Source of the DNA: Arsenicitalea aurantiaca
GTDB taxonomy: Bacteria > Pseudomonadota > Alphaproteobacteria > Rhizobiales > Devosiaceae
DNA length: 64,000 nt
Reading direction: 5' to 3'
NCBI RefSeq assembly: GCF_003994485.1
Contig: NZ_RZNJ01000008.1
Location: 22,033 to 86,032, forward strand
A program made the translations under genes and the position numbers. Positions 8,481-17,788 of the stretch are shown here, piece by piece (within the stretch, counting starts at the first letter, position 1; the number at the start of each line of letters is the position of its first letter). The notes under the pieces were generated by a model. The model made no database searches. It was not told where the DNA came from and was given only the letters and a program-made list of their open reading frames with translations.

Positions 8481-8542
8481 TGGCCGAGGCTGGTTGGGCA
8501 AGGCACGAGCCCCCGAGGGCCCAAACGGAGAGAGGGTGCCGA

Positions 8543-9517
8543 ATGGTCTTTATCATCAGGCGTCTGTTGCAGGCTGTGCTCGTCGCTCTTGTGATGTCGG
8601 TGCTGGTTTTCGCCGGTGTCTTCGCCATCGGCAATCCTGCAGATATATTGATCGACCCCGAAGCAACGCAGGCCGAGCGCCTGCGGCTGATCCAGCAGCT
8701 CGGCCTCGATCGCCCCCTTTACGAGCAATACTTCATCTTCCTCGGCAATCTGCTGCAGGGCGACTTCGGAACGAGCTTCGTTTTCAACCGCCCGGCGCTG
8801 CACATCATTTTCGAGCGCATGCCCGCAACGCTGGAACTGGCCTTCGCGGCCATCTTCATTGCCGTGGTGATCGGCATTCCGCTCGGGCTCTGGGCCGGCC
8901 TGCGCCCCAACGCCGTTTCCTCCAAGGCCATCATGGCAGGCTCGATCCTCGGCTTCTCGCTGCCCAATTTCTGGCAGGGGATCATGCTGATCCTCCTGTT
9001 CTCGGTGACGCTCGGGTGGCTGCCGGTCACGGGTCGCGGGCCTGTCGGGGAGTTTCTCGGCATGCGCTCCTCGCTCTTTACCCTCGAGGGGCTCCGGCAT
9101 ATCGCGCTGCCGGCCTTCAACCTCGCCGTGGGGCTCCTTGCGCTCGTCATCAGGCTGACGCGTGCCGGAACGCTCGAGGTGATGCCGCAGGATTTCATCC
9201 GGTTTGCGCGCGCCAAGGGGCTGCGCGAGCGTCGCATCATCTTCATTCACCTATTGCGCAACATCCTCATTCCGGTGGTGACGGTGGTGGGCATGAGCTT
9301 TGGCGGCCTCATCGCCTTCGCGGTGGTGACCGAGACCATCTTCGCCTGGCCGGGCATGGGCAAGCTCATCATCGATTCCATCAATGTCCTCGATCGGCCC
9401 ATCATCGTTGCCTATCTCATGGTGATCGTTGTGGTGTTCATCACCCTCAACCTCATCGTCGACATTCTCTATTCGATCATCGATCCGCGCATCCGGCTTG
9501 AGGAGGCGGGACAATGA
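8543..9517 (+). CDS. dppB: Peptide/opine-type ABC transporter permease, DppB family
   Basis: 324-residue inner-membrane permease. The start at 8543 follows a GGAGAGAGG site; the frame extends upstream but without a ribosome site. N-terminus MVFIIRRLLQAVLVALVMSV is typical of DppB, residues about 28-95 form the periplasmic loop, and the EAA motif is in IRFARAKGLRERRI. The last four bases overlap the DppC start (ATGA). With 9514-12403 it makes a full Dpp/Opp-type importer of peptides or related small compounds. Confidence 0.94.
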   Translation: MVFIIRRLLQAVLVALVMSVLVFAGVFAIGNPADILIDPEATQAERLRLIQQLGLDRPLYEQYFIFLGNLLQGDFGTSFVFNRPALHIIFERMPATLELAFAAIFIAVVIGIPLGLWAGLRPNAVSSKAIMAGSILGFSLPNFWQGIMLILLFSVTLGWLPVTGRGPVGEFLGMRSSLFTLEGLRHIALPAFNLAVGLLALVIRLTRAGTLEVMPQDFIRFARAKGLRERRIIFIHLLRNILIPVVTVVGMSFGGLIAFAVVTETIFAWPGMGKLIIDSINVLDRPIIVAYLMVIVVVFITLNLIVDILYSIIDPRIRLEEAGQ

Positions 9518-10440
9518 CGATCGCAAGCGTGACGCCGACGCCAAATCCCGCGCCACCGGCCATCGAAGGCGAAGCGCCATGGCGGCGTGTCGTGCGCGAG
9601 TTCGCCAAGAGCTGGACGGCGATGTTCGGGCTCCTGCTGCTCGTGCTTGTCGTGCTGATCGCGATTTTCGCGCCGCTGCTTTCCCCGCAGAACCCCTATG
9701 ACCTGGCTTCCCTCTCGATCATGGACAACCGGCTGCCGCCCGGCGAAACCGGATGGGGCGGCATGACCTATGTGCTGGGCACGGATGGTCAGGGCCGCGA
9801 CATGCTTTCGGCCATCATGTACGGGCTGCGCATCTCGCTCGGGGTCGGGGTGGTGAGTTGTACGATCGCACTCTTCATCGGCCTCGCGGCGGGGCTGGCG
9901 GCGGCCTATTTCGGCGGGCGGGTCGATACGATCATCATGCGGATCGTCGACCTGCACCTCTCCTTCCCCGCCATTCTGATCGCGCTCATCCTGCTTGCGG
10001 TGCTTGGGCGCGGCATCGACAAGATCATCATCGCGCTGATCGTCGTGCAGTGGGCGACCTTCGCCCGCACCGTACGCGGGGCTGCGCTGGCCGAGCGGCG
10101 CAAGGAATATATCGAGGCTGCCCAATGCCTCGGCCTGCCGCAATGGAAGATCGTCTTCGGGCATCTGCTGCCCAATTGCATGCCGCCGATGATGGTGATC
10201 TTCACCGTGGAGATCGCCTCGGCCATCGCGCTCGAGGCCACGCTCTCCTTCCTCGGGGTCGGCCTGCCGATCACCCAGCCCTCGCTCGGGCTGCTGATCT
10301 CGAACGGGTTCCAGTTCATCCTTTCAGGCCAGTACTGGATCTCGGTCTATCCCGGCATCGCGCTGCTCGTGCTCATCGTCGCCATCAATCTCGTTGGCGA
10401 TCAGCTTCGTGACATCCTCAACCCACGGAACGCCCAATGA
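9514..10440 (+). CDS. dppC: Peptide-type ABC transporter permease, DppC family
   Basis: 308 residues, N-terminal cytoplasmic tail, then hydrophobic segments with the OppC/DppC N-terminal segment and the EAA loop in YIEAAQCLGLPQWKIVFGH. Overlaps both neighbours by four bases (ATGA), so the transporter genes are translationally coupled. Partner of the DppB-like permease. Confidence 0.94.
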   Translation: MTIASVTPTPNPAPPAIEGEAPWRRVVREFAKSWTAMFGLLLLVLVVLIAIFAPLLSPQNPYDLASLSIMDNRLPPGETGWGGMTYVLGTDGQGRDMLSAIMYGLRISLGVGVVSCTIALFIGLAAGLAAAYFGGRVDTIIMRIVDLHLSFPAILIALILLAVLGRGIDKIIIALIVVQWATFARTVRGAALAERRKEYIEAAQCLGLPQWKIVFGHLLPNCMPPMMVIFTVEIASAIALEATLSFLGVGLPITQPSLGLLISNGFQFILSGQYWISVYPGIALLVLIVAINLVGDQLRDILNPRNAQ

Positions 10441-11423
10441 GCGCGCTGCTGGAAATTGCGGACCTCCAGACCCATTTCCTCGCCGAGCGCGGGGCGGTCA
10501 AGGCGGTGGACGGGGTCTCCTTCAAGGTCAATCGCGGCGAGGTGCTGGCGGTTGTCGGGGAATCGGGCTCGGGCAAGTCGGTGACCGGGCTCTCCGTGAT
10601 GGGGCTGATCGGCAAGCCGGGCAAGATCGTCGGCGGCAGCATGCGGTTTCAGGGGCAGGATCTGAGCGCGCTCAGCCCCGAAGCGATGCGCCAGCTGCGC
10701 GGCAACCGGATCGCCATGATCTTTCAGGACCCGATGATGACGCTCAATCCGGTCCTCAGGGTCGATACCCAGATGATCGAGACCCTGCGCGCCCATCGCA
10801 AGATTTCGAGGAAAGACGCCTGGACGATCTGCCGCGATGCGCTGGCGCGGGTGGGCATTCCCGCGCCCGACGAGCGCATGCGGTCCTATCCGCACCAGTT
10901 CTCGGGCGGCATGCGCCAGCGCGTGGCCATCGCCATCGCGCTCCTGAACGATCCCGACCTCCTGATCGCCGACGAGCCGACGACCGCGCTCGATGTGACC
11001 ATCCAGGCGCAGATCCTCGCGCTCGTGCAGGGGCTGGTGGCGGAACGCGGCATGGGGGTGATGTGGGTCACCCATGATCTCTCGGTCGTTGCGGGTTTCG
11101 CCGATCGCGTCGTCGTCATGTATGCGGGCGAGGTCGTCGAAGAGGGGCCGGTCGACCGGGTCATCTCCCGGCCTGCCCATCCCTATACGTTGGGGCTGAT
11201 CGGTTCGGTGCCTTCGCGCAACAAGCGCGGCGCGCCGCTGATGCAGATCCCCGGATCGACGCCCTCCCCGGTCAATCGCGGCACCGCCTGCCGGTTCAAG
11301 CCGCGCTGCCGGTTCGCCAGGGCAAAATGCGAGGACCATCCGCCGCTCATCGAAAGCGCGACCGGCGCTTCGCGCTGCTGGTTTCACGAGGAAGTCGCCC
11401 TAGAGAGCAGGGAGCCTGCATGA
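10437..11423 (+). CDS. dppD: Peptide-type ABC transporter ATPase, DppD family
   Basis: 328 residues. Walker A GESGSGKS near residue 40, Q-loop [10 protein letters not shown], signature FSGGMRQR, Walker [14 protein letters not shown]-loop THD, and the C-terminal oligopeptide/dipeptide domain with the Cys pattern [14 protein letters not shown] that in several members binds an Fe-S cluster. Cytosolic energising subunit, paired with the 11420-12403 product. Four-base overlap with the next gene. Confidence 0.95.
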   Translation: MSALLEIADLQTHFLAERGAVKAVDGVSFKVNRGEVLAVVGESGSGKSVTGLSVMGLIGKPGKIVGGSMRFQGQDLSALSPEAMRQLRGNRIAMIFQDPMMTLNPVLRVDTQMIETLRAHRKISRKDAWTICRDALARVGIPAPDERMRSYPHQFSGGMRQRVAIAIALLNDPDLLIADEPTTALDVTIQAQILALVQGLVAERGMGVMWVTHDLSVVAGFADRVVVMYAGEVVEEGPVDRVISRPAHPYTLGLIGSVPSRNKRGAPLMQIPGSTPSPVNRGTACRFKPRCRFARAKCEDHPPLIESATGASRCWFHEEVALESREPA

Positions 11424-12403
11424 TGGCCGAGCCGCTCCTCAAACTTCAGAACGTGTCCAAGCGCTTTTCCAAGCGCATCGATCTCGCCGGCAAGATCGCG
11501 CGCCGTCTGGGCGCCCGGATTTCCGAGCAGACGGTGCATGCCGTCGATGATGTCTCGATCGATATTCACGAAGGGGAAGTCGTCGGGCTCGTCGGGGAAT
11601 CGGGATGCGGGAAGTCGACGCTCGGTCGCGTCGCCGCCGGCATCCACGCCCCGAGCGAGGGCACCATCCACTGGCGGGGCAATAAACTTGAAGGCGGGGG
11701 AAGCGCGAAGGACCGGATGCGGGTGCAGATGGTCTTTCAGGACCCCCTCTCCTCGCTCAACCCCCGCCACCGCATCGACCGGGTGATCGGCGAGGCCCCG
11801 CGCCATCATGGGCTGGTCAAGGGCAGGGCGGTCGACGCCTATGTCGCCGAACTGCTCGAGAAGGTCGGGCTCGATCCTTCCTATCGCACACGGTTTCCCC
11901 ATCAGTTTTCAGGCGGGCAGCGCCAGCGCATTGCCATTGCCCGCGCGCTCGCGGTCAGGCCCGAGCTCATCGTCTGCGATGAGTCCGTATCAGCGCTCGA
12001 TGTGTCGGTGCAGGCGCAGGTGCTGAACCTCTTCATGGACCTGCGGCGTGAACTCGGCCTCGCCTATCTCTTCATCAGCCATGATCTTGGCGTGGTCGAA
12101 CATATCTCGGACCGCGTGGTCATCATGTATCTGGGGCGCGTCGTCGAAAGCGCCCCGACGCCGGAGCTCTACGCAAAACCGCTCCATCCCTACGCCCACG
12201 CGCTGCTCAACGAAGTGCCGCGCCTCGTAACCGGCAAGCGCGTCTTCGAGCCGGTCAAGGGCGAGATCCCCTCGCCTCTCGATCCGCCGTCCGGCTGCCA
12301 TTTCCACCCTCGCTGCCCCATCGCCGACAGCCATTGCGCAAAGGTCAAGCCCGACCTGCGCGAGGTGGCTCCGGGTCGCAGCGTGGCCTGCCACAAGGTC
12401 TGA
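11420..12403 (+). CDS. dppF: Peptide-type ABC transporter ATPase, DppF family
   Basis: 327 residues beginning MMAEPLLK at the ATG overlapping the DppD stop. Walker A GESGCGKST, signature FSGGQRQR, Walker B LIVCDESVSALD (note Ser replaces the usual Pro of DEP), H-loop SHD, and a C-terminal oligopeptide-transport domain with CHFHPRCPIADSHC. Forms the ATPase heterodimer with DppD. Confidence 0.95.
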   Translation: MMAEPLLKLQNVSKRFSKRIDLAGKIARRLGARISEQTVHAVDDVSIDIHEGEVVGLVGESGCGKSTLGRVAAGIHAPSEGTIHWRGNKLEGGGSAKDRMRVQMVFQDPLSSLNPRHRIDRVIGEAPRHHGLVKGRAVDAYVAELLEKVGLDPSYRTRFPHQFSGGQRQRIAIARALAVRPELIVCDESVSALDVSVQAQVLNLFMDLRRELGLAYLFISHDLGVVEHISDRVVIMYLGRVVESAPTPELYAKPLHPYAHALLNEVPRLVTGKRVFEPVKGEIPSPLDPPSGCHFHPRCPIADSHCAKVKPDLREVAPGRSVACHKV

Positions 12404-12436
12404 CCGACCGCTGAATTTCAAAGGGAGAACCAAGCA

Positions 12437-14002
12437 ATGAAGACGACGCTCAGAACATTGGCCCTCGGAACGGCTTTTGCCGCCCTGATGGCCGGCTCAC
12501 CGGCGCTGGCGCAGAGCCTCACTGTGGCGCTGCAGGCCGAGCCGAGCTCGATCGACCCCCAGTTCGCGACCACCGGGCAGAACCAGCAGATCGCGCTCAA
12601 CATGTTCGATACGCTGGTCCGCTTTTCGGACACCGGAGGCTTCGCGCCCTCGCTCGCCACCGAATGGAGCGTGGCGGAGGACGAGCTGACCTGGACGTTC
12701 AGCCTGCGCGATGACGTGACCTTCCACGATGGCTCGCCCTTCACGGCCGATGACGTGATCTTCTCAGTCGAGCGCGTTGCGGCGATCGAGAACAGCCCCG
12801 CACCCTTCGCCCAGCGCGTGGCCAACATCGCGAGCATCACCGCTCTGGACGACTACACGATCGAGGTGGTGACGACCGACCCCGCCCCGACCCTGCTCAA
12901 CGATCTGGGCACGATCTATATCGTCTCCGATGAGATCGGCGATGGCGTCGGCTCGGACCAGTTCGGCTTCGGCGACGCTGCGATCGGCACCGGCGCCTAC
13001 CGGTTCGTTTCCTATACGCCGGGCGACCGGCTCGTCATCGCCCGCAATGACGCCTATTGGGGCGATGTCCCCGATTTCGAAGAGATCGCCATCCGCTTCA
13101 TCTCCTCGGACGCGTCGCGCGTGGCCTCGCTCCAGGCGGGCGAAGTCGACATGATCGATGCGGTGCCGCCCAATGACCTCGACCGCCTGCGCGCCCTCGA
13201 TGGTGTCGAGGTCATCTCGGCTGCATCGGCCCGCATGGTCTATATGGGCTTCGACCAGGGCGGGGAAACCACCCCCATGGTCACGGGCACGGACGCCAAT
13301 CCCTTCCTCGACAGGCGCGTGCGCGAAGCTCTGGCGCTCGCCATCGACCGGCAGGCCATCGTTTCGCGCATCCAGTTCGATTCCGGTGAGCCGGCCGGCC
13401 AGTTCGGGCCCGAAGGCATTTTCGGGCACAATCCCGATCTGGCGCCGACCGAATACAATCCCGAACGCGCCCGCGAGCTGCTCGCCGAAGCCGGGTATCC
13501 CGAGGGGTTCGGGTTGACCGTCCACGGCCCCAATGACCGCTACATCAATGACGGCATCGTCACCCAGACCGTCGGGCAGATGTGGGCGCAGATCGGCCTC
13601 GATGTCGGGGTCGAGACCCTGCCGTTCAACGTCTATTCGCCGCGGGCGACCGCACGGGAATTCTCGGCCTTCCTCTTCTCGTTCGGCATCACCACCGGCG
13701 AGACGAGCCTCGGGCTGCGCAATGTGCTCGCAACGTTCGACGAGGCGCGCGGCTGGGGTTCGAACAACCGCTTCCGCTACTCCAACGCCGAATTCGACGA
13801 GACGCTGGGGGCCGCTTTCGCCGAGTTCGACGAGGCCGAGCGTGAACGCCTGCTGCAGGAGGCGGCGCGCATCGCGATGGAGGATTTCGCCATCACCCCG
13901 CTCTACTGGGAAGGCAATAACTGGGCGGTGCGCGCAGGCCTCGTCTTCACCCCGAGCCCCGATGGGCGCTCGCTGATGACCAATCTCTCGAGCGCGGACT
14001 AG
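12437..14002 (+). CDS. Peptide/nickel-type solute-binding protein (family 5)
   Basis: 521-residue periplasmic binding protein of the DppA/OppA family, the expected length. Signal peptide MKTTLRTLALGTAFAALMAG ending at ALA-QS. Typical family stretches are AEPSSIDPQF, LATEWSVAEDELTWTFSLRDDVTFHDG and RDKRVREALALAID-like (FLDRRVREALALAIDRQ). AGGGAG ribosome site. It is unusual in being last among the transport genes rather than first. It delivers its ligand to the DppBCDF complex. The next gene (a CocE-like hydrolase) starts six bases after the stop and may process what is imported. Confidence 0.94.
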   Translation: MKTTLRTLALGTAFAALMAGSPALAQSLTVALQAEPSSIDPQFATTGQNQQIALNMFDTLVRFSDTGGFAPSLATEWSVAEDELTWTFSLRDDVTFHDGSPFTADDVIFSVERVAAIENSPAPFAQRVANIASITALDDYTIEVVTTDPAPTLLNDLGTIYIVSDEIGDGVGSDQFGFGDAAIGTGAYRFVSYTPGDRLVIARNDAYWGDVPDFEEIAIRFISSDASRVASLQAGEVDMIDAVPPNDLDRLRALDGVEVISAASARMVYMGFDQGGETTPMVTGTDANPFLDRRVREALALAIDRQAIVSRIQFDSGEPAGQFGPEGIFGHNPDLAPTEYNPERARELLAEAGYPEGFGLTVHGPNDRYINDGIVTQTVGQMWAQIGLDVGVETLPFNVYSPRATAREFSAFLFSFGITTGETSLGLRNVLATFDEARGWGSNNRFRYSNAEFDETLGAAFAEFDEAERERLLQEAARIAMEDFAITPLYWEGNNWAVRAGLVFTPSPDGRSLMTNLSSAD

Positions 14003-14007
14003 GCGTC

Positions 14008-15843
14008 ATGGTATCGGCACTGCCCGCACCGTCCATCGTGGATACCGTCCTGCGCGACGTGATGGTGCCCATGCGCGACGGTGTGCGGCTGGCGACCGAT
14101 ATCTTCCTGCCGGAGGGGGACGGACCATGGCCCGTCCTCATGGAGCGCACCCCCTACGACAAGACCCAGCCGCGCGCCAATGAGTTCACCCTCGACCACC
14201 CCGGTGTGTTCGGGCGCGAGGAGCTCGCCGGCTTCTTCGTCGGGGCGGGGTTTGCGGTCGTCTTTCAGGACTGCCGGGGGCGCTACGCCTCCGAAGGCCG
14301 CTTCACCAAATATCGCGGCGAGGCCGAGGACGGCTTCGACACGCTTCAATGGATCCATGCCCAGGGCTGGTGTGACGGGCGCATCGGCACGTTCGGGCTC
14401 AGCTATTCGGCCCATACCCAGCTTTCCGCTGCCGCGCTCAACCCGCCGGGACTGAAGGCCATGCTGCTCGATTGCGGCGGCTTTTCAAACGCCTATCAGG
14501 GCGGCATCCGCTTCGGCGGTGCGCTCGAACTCAAACAGGCCACTTGGGCCTTCCGCCATGCGCTGCGCAGCCGCGAAGTCGCGGCGGACCCCGAAAAGCG
14601 CGCCGCGCTCGAAGCGATCGACCTCAAGGCGTGGTTCAGGACGATGCCGTGGTCACGCGGCAACTCGCCCCTCAGCGCCGTGCCGGGTTATGAGGACTAT
14701 CTCTTCGAGCAGTGGGAAAAGACCCTGTTCGACGACTACTGGAAAATCCCCTCGCTCTATGCGGCCGGCTATTACGAGCGGATGGCCAAAATGCCGTCGG
14801 TGCACATTTCGGGCTGGTACGACCCTTATGCGGTGACCGCCGTCGAGAATTTTTCGGGCCTCAGGGCGCTCGGGCACCCCACCTCGCTCATCCTCGGCCC
14901 ATGGACCCATGGCGCGCGCTCGAAGACCTATGCTGGCGACGTCGATTTCGGCGCCGCCGCGACGTTCGAGGCCGGCATGGGGCAGGATTTCGTCACCTGG
15001 CGCATTGCCTATTTCCGCAACGTGCTCGACGGCGAGCCCGCGCCGGGCATGCCGGTGCGCGTCTTCGTCATGGGCGGCGGATCGGGCAGGACGCTCGATA
15101 GTGGCCGCAGGGACCATGGCGGAGCGTGGATCAGCGCCCGAAGCTGGCCGCCCGAGCAGGCCGAACCGATCTGCCTCTATCTCGATCGTGGCGGCAGCCT
15201 CTCCCGCAGCCTGCCGACGGGCGAAGGCCGTCACGACTATCTAGCCGACCCGGCCCGGCCGGTGCCGACCATTGGCGGGCCGATCACTTCGGGTGCGCCG
15301 CTCATGGAAGGCGGCGCCTATGACCAGCGTGCCGATGCGCGCTTTTTCGGCGGGGACGACAGCGCGCCCGCCACCGCCGAGCGCGACGATGTGCTGGTCT
15401 TCGAAACCGAGCCCTTGAGCGAGGATCTGGTCCTCATCGGCGATGTGTCGGTCGCGCTTTTTGCCCGGTCGGACGCCGAAAATACCGACTTCACGGTCAA
15501 GCTGGTCGATGTCTATCCCGACGGGTTTGCGATGAACCTGTCAGACGGCATCCTGCGGGCCTGCTATCGGGATGGCTTCGAGAAGGCCGTTCCCCTCTCG
15601 CCGGGCGAGCCCGAGCGCTTCGAGATCAGGCTCTACCCGACCGCCAATCGCTTTGCCAAAGGCCACCGCGTGCGGATCGAAGTCGCGTCGTCCAATTTCC
15701 CGCGCTTCGACATCTGCCCCAATGTCTCTCCCGGCAACGACCTCGACCCCGACCGCAGGATCGCGCGAAACACCATTCTCACCGGGCCGGAGACCCCTTC
15801 TGCCCTCCACTGCTCCACCCTCCCCGTCGCGCACCTGGGGTGA
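14008..15843 (+). CDS. CocE/NonD family (S15) hydrolase
   Basis: 611-residue alpha/beta hydrolase of the X-Pro dipeptidyl-peptidase/cocaine esterase family. Predicted triad: Ser132 in GLSYSAH, Asp272 in SGWYDPY, His301 in GPWTHGA. The family N-terminal block (VMVPMRDGVRLATDIFLPEG) and the C-terminal jelly-roll domain (about residue 330 on) are complete. No signal peptide is visible, so it should act in the cytosol. It starts six bases after the binding-protein stop, so it is cotranscribed with the Dpp-type importer and probably hydrolyses an ester or amide bond in the imported compound. Confidence 0.92.
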   Translation: MVSALPAPSIVDTVLRDVMVPMRDGVRLATDIFLPEGDGPWPVLMERTPYDKTQPRANEFTLDHPGVFGREELAGFFVGAGFAVVFQDCRGRYASEGRFTKYRGEAEDGFDTLQWIHAQGWCDGRIGTFGLSYSAHTQLSAAALNPPGLKAMLLDCGGFSNAYQGGIRFGGALELKQATWAFRHALRSREVAADPEKRAALEAIDLKAWFRTMPWSRGNSPLSAVPGYEDYLFEQWEKTLFDDYWKIPSLYAAGYYERMAKMPSVHISGWYDPYAVTAVENFSGLRALGHPTSLILGPWTHGARSKTYAGDVDFGAAATFEAGMGQDFVTWRIAYFRNVLDGEPAPGMPVRVFVMGGGSGRTLDSGRRDHGGAWISARSWPPEQAEPICLYLDRGGSLSRSLPTGEGRHDYLADPARPVPTIGGPITSGAPLMEGGAYDQRADARFFGGDDSAPATAERDDVLVFETEPLSEDLVLIGDVSVALFARSDAENTDFTVKLVDVYPDGFAMNLSDGILRACYRDGFEKAVPLSPGEPERFEIRLYPTANRFAKGHRVRIEVASSNFPRFDICPNVSPGNDLDPDRRIARNTILTGPETPSALHCSTLPVAHLG

Positions 15844-15880
15844 GGGGCTTGGTCCTCGGCTGTGGCCGAGGTAAGCCTCT
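15842..15880. other. Stem-loop between convergent genes
   Basis: Perfect 7-base stem CCTCGGC, loop TGTG, GCCGAGG at 15854-15871, extended by an imperfect outer stem (GAGGGGCTT with AAGCCTC). It directly follows the CocE-like stop. No T-run, so a rho-independent role is uncertain; it may protect or terminate the plus-strand transcript. Confidence 0.4.
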
Positions 15881-16020
15881 GGGTATCCTCCAGATTTTCA
15901 TAACGTCCGCTGCAGCAGAAGGCCGACGCATGAAGATCTATAGGGTCAACAAAGAACAGATCGCCGCGATATGACTTCAGCAGGCGCCCGGACTGGGGAC
16001 GGCAGCCCAAGCACGACATT

Positions 16021-17562
16021 TCACAGCTCGCATTTCATCCGAACGACCGTCCATGAGGCCGGTGGCAGGGTTATACGGCCTTTGTCGTCCGCCCCAAACG
16101 CCGGCAAGGGCGCTGGAAACACCGGCTGTTGATCACGGGTGTTGATCGCTTCGAGATCGTCGTGACGTAGCACGGTGGCGGTGTCGGGCGTGAGGGATGA
16201 GAAGCCGGTGCCATCGATGGCGACGGACATGGCTTCGTCGAGGCTGCGGTTAAGGAGGAAAAGCGTTACGATCTTCTCCTCGGCCGAATATACCACGGCC
16301 GCCTTTAGGAAGGGGACGGCCGGCATTTCATGCGCAAAGTCGTTTTCCCCTCGAGGGGCATGATAAACGGTCGCGTAGGTCGGCGAGTTTACGCTCGAGC
16401 GCAGAACATCGCCGCGGCCGAGGTTGGCAAAGTCCGCGAACGGCCAGAATATTGTCTGCCGCCAGGCAGGTCCTCCTGTTTCAGTGAGGATAGGAGCGAT
16501 GGCGTTGACGAGCTGCGCGAGGCACGCGGATTTGACCCTGTCGGCGTGGTTCAGCAGCGAGATGCAGGCGCCGGCGAAGGCCAGCGCATCCTTCATCGTG
16601 TATCGTTCCTCGAGGATCGACGGCGCGACGGGCCAGCCGGGTAGCGTGCGGTCGCTGCCGCTGCGGGTCCGGTACCAAACGTTCCATTCGTCAAAGCTGA
16701 GGTCGATGCGCTTGTCTGATCCGAGTTCAGTCGCAACCTCGTCGGCGATACCGATGACCTCTTCGATGAAGTCATCCATCGCGTCAGACGAGGCGAGGAA
16801 AGCCGGCGTGTCCCTGGCCTGATCGTTGAGATAGGTGTGCAGCGAGATGAAATCGATCTGATGGAATGTGTGCCGCAGCACTTCGCGTTCCCATGCCCCG
16901 AAAGTCGGCATGTTGCGCCCCGACGACCCCACCGCTGCGAGCTCGATACTCGGGTCGATTGTCCGCATCATCTTGGCGGCCTCGACGGCGATCCGCCCAT
17001 ACTCGGTCGCCGTCTTTGTTCCCATCTGCCACGGACCGTCCATCTCGTTACCGAGGCACCAGAACTTTATGTCGTGCGGTTTTTCCCAGCCGTGCTCACG
17101 GCGCAAGTCCGAATATTTTGTTCCGGCGGGGAAGTTGCAGTATTCTAGAAGCTTTCGCGCGTCATCAGGCCCCCGGGTGCCGAGGTTCACCGCCAGCATC
17201 GGCTCCAGATCACCCTTGCGACACCAGTCGATGAACTCATTGGTACCAAACGTATTCGGCTCGATCGACAGCCAGGCCAATTCCAGCCGCTTTGGGCGAT
17301 CTTCGACAGGTCCGACACCATCTTCCCAATCATAGCCTGAGACAAAGTTGCCACCCGGATAGCGGATAATGGTCGCGCCGAGTTCGCGCACGAGTTCGAG
17401 GACGTCACCACGGAACCCATCATCTGTTGCCGTCGGATGGCCCGGTTCGTAAATCCCGCCATAGACGCAGCGACCCAGATGTTCGACGAAGGCTCCGAAC
17501 AATCGACGGTCCGTGGCACCGATGACGTCCGAGCGGTCGAATGTCAGTGTCGCCTCAAGCAT
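16021..17562 (-). CDS. abfA: Alpha-L-arabinofuranosidase, GH51
   Basis: 513 residues, the usual length for intracellular GH51 enzymes, which remove terminal arabinofuranosyl groups from arabino-oligosaccharides. Predicted acid/base Glu173 in CLGNEMDG and nucleophile Glu292 in SFDEWNVW; the RYPGGNFVSGYDWEDG stretch is the conserved N-terminal signature. No signal peptide, so it works on imported oligosaccharides. Ribosome site AAGGACACC. It follows the lyase/ABC operon on the same strand after a 226-base gap, so it may be a separate unit. Convergent with the CocE-like gene. Confidence 0.95.
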   Translation of the reverse strand: MLEATLTFDRSDVIGATDRRLFGAFVEHLGRCVYGGIYEPGHPTATDDGFRGDVLELVRELGATIIRYPGGNFVSGYDWEDGVGPVEDRPKRLELAWLSIEPNTFGTNEFIDWCRKGDLEPMLAVNLGTRGPDDARKLLEYCNFPAGTKYSDLRREHGWEKPHDIKFWCLGNEMDGPWQMGTKTATEYGRIAVEAAKMMRTIDPSIELAAVGSSGRNMPTFGAWEREVLRHTFHQIDFISLHTYLNDQARDTPAFLASSDAMDDFIEEVIGIADEVATELGSDKRIDLSFDEWNVWYRTRSGSDRTLPGWPVAPSILEERYTMKDALAFAGACISLLNHADRVKSACLAQLVNAIAPILTETGGPAWRQTIFWPFADFANLGRGDVLRSSVNSPTYATVYHAPRGENDFAHEMPAVPFLKAAVVYSAEEKIVTLFLLNRSLDEAMSVAIDGTGFSSLTPDTATVLRHDDLEAINTRDQQPVFPAPLPAFGADDKGRITLPPASWTVVRMKCEL

Positions 17563-17788
17563 TTTGGTGTCCTTCTGGGTGAGCAGTTTGCGGTAGAGTC
17601 TGATGACGTGCTCGTCTGGTGGAAGTCAGTGGCGCCTGGGCCCGGAACGCACGGATGGGGATCGGCGGGGTCGCAGAGTACTGGCGCGATGCCCCTGGTT
17701 TCGATGCCCCCCAGCTTTCGCCGATGCCAAAGCTGCAATGCAGCCTCTCAGGCGAAGGGTAGGGCTATCGTCAAGGATGGCCGTCTCG

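Noticed and set aside
8476..9501. 341-residue plus-strand frame overlapping dppB
   Set aside because: Off-frame shadow of the permease gene; composition unlike a real protein.
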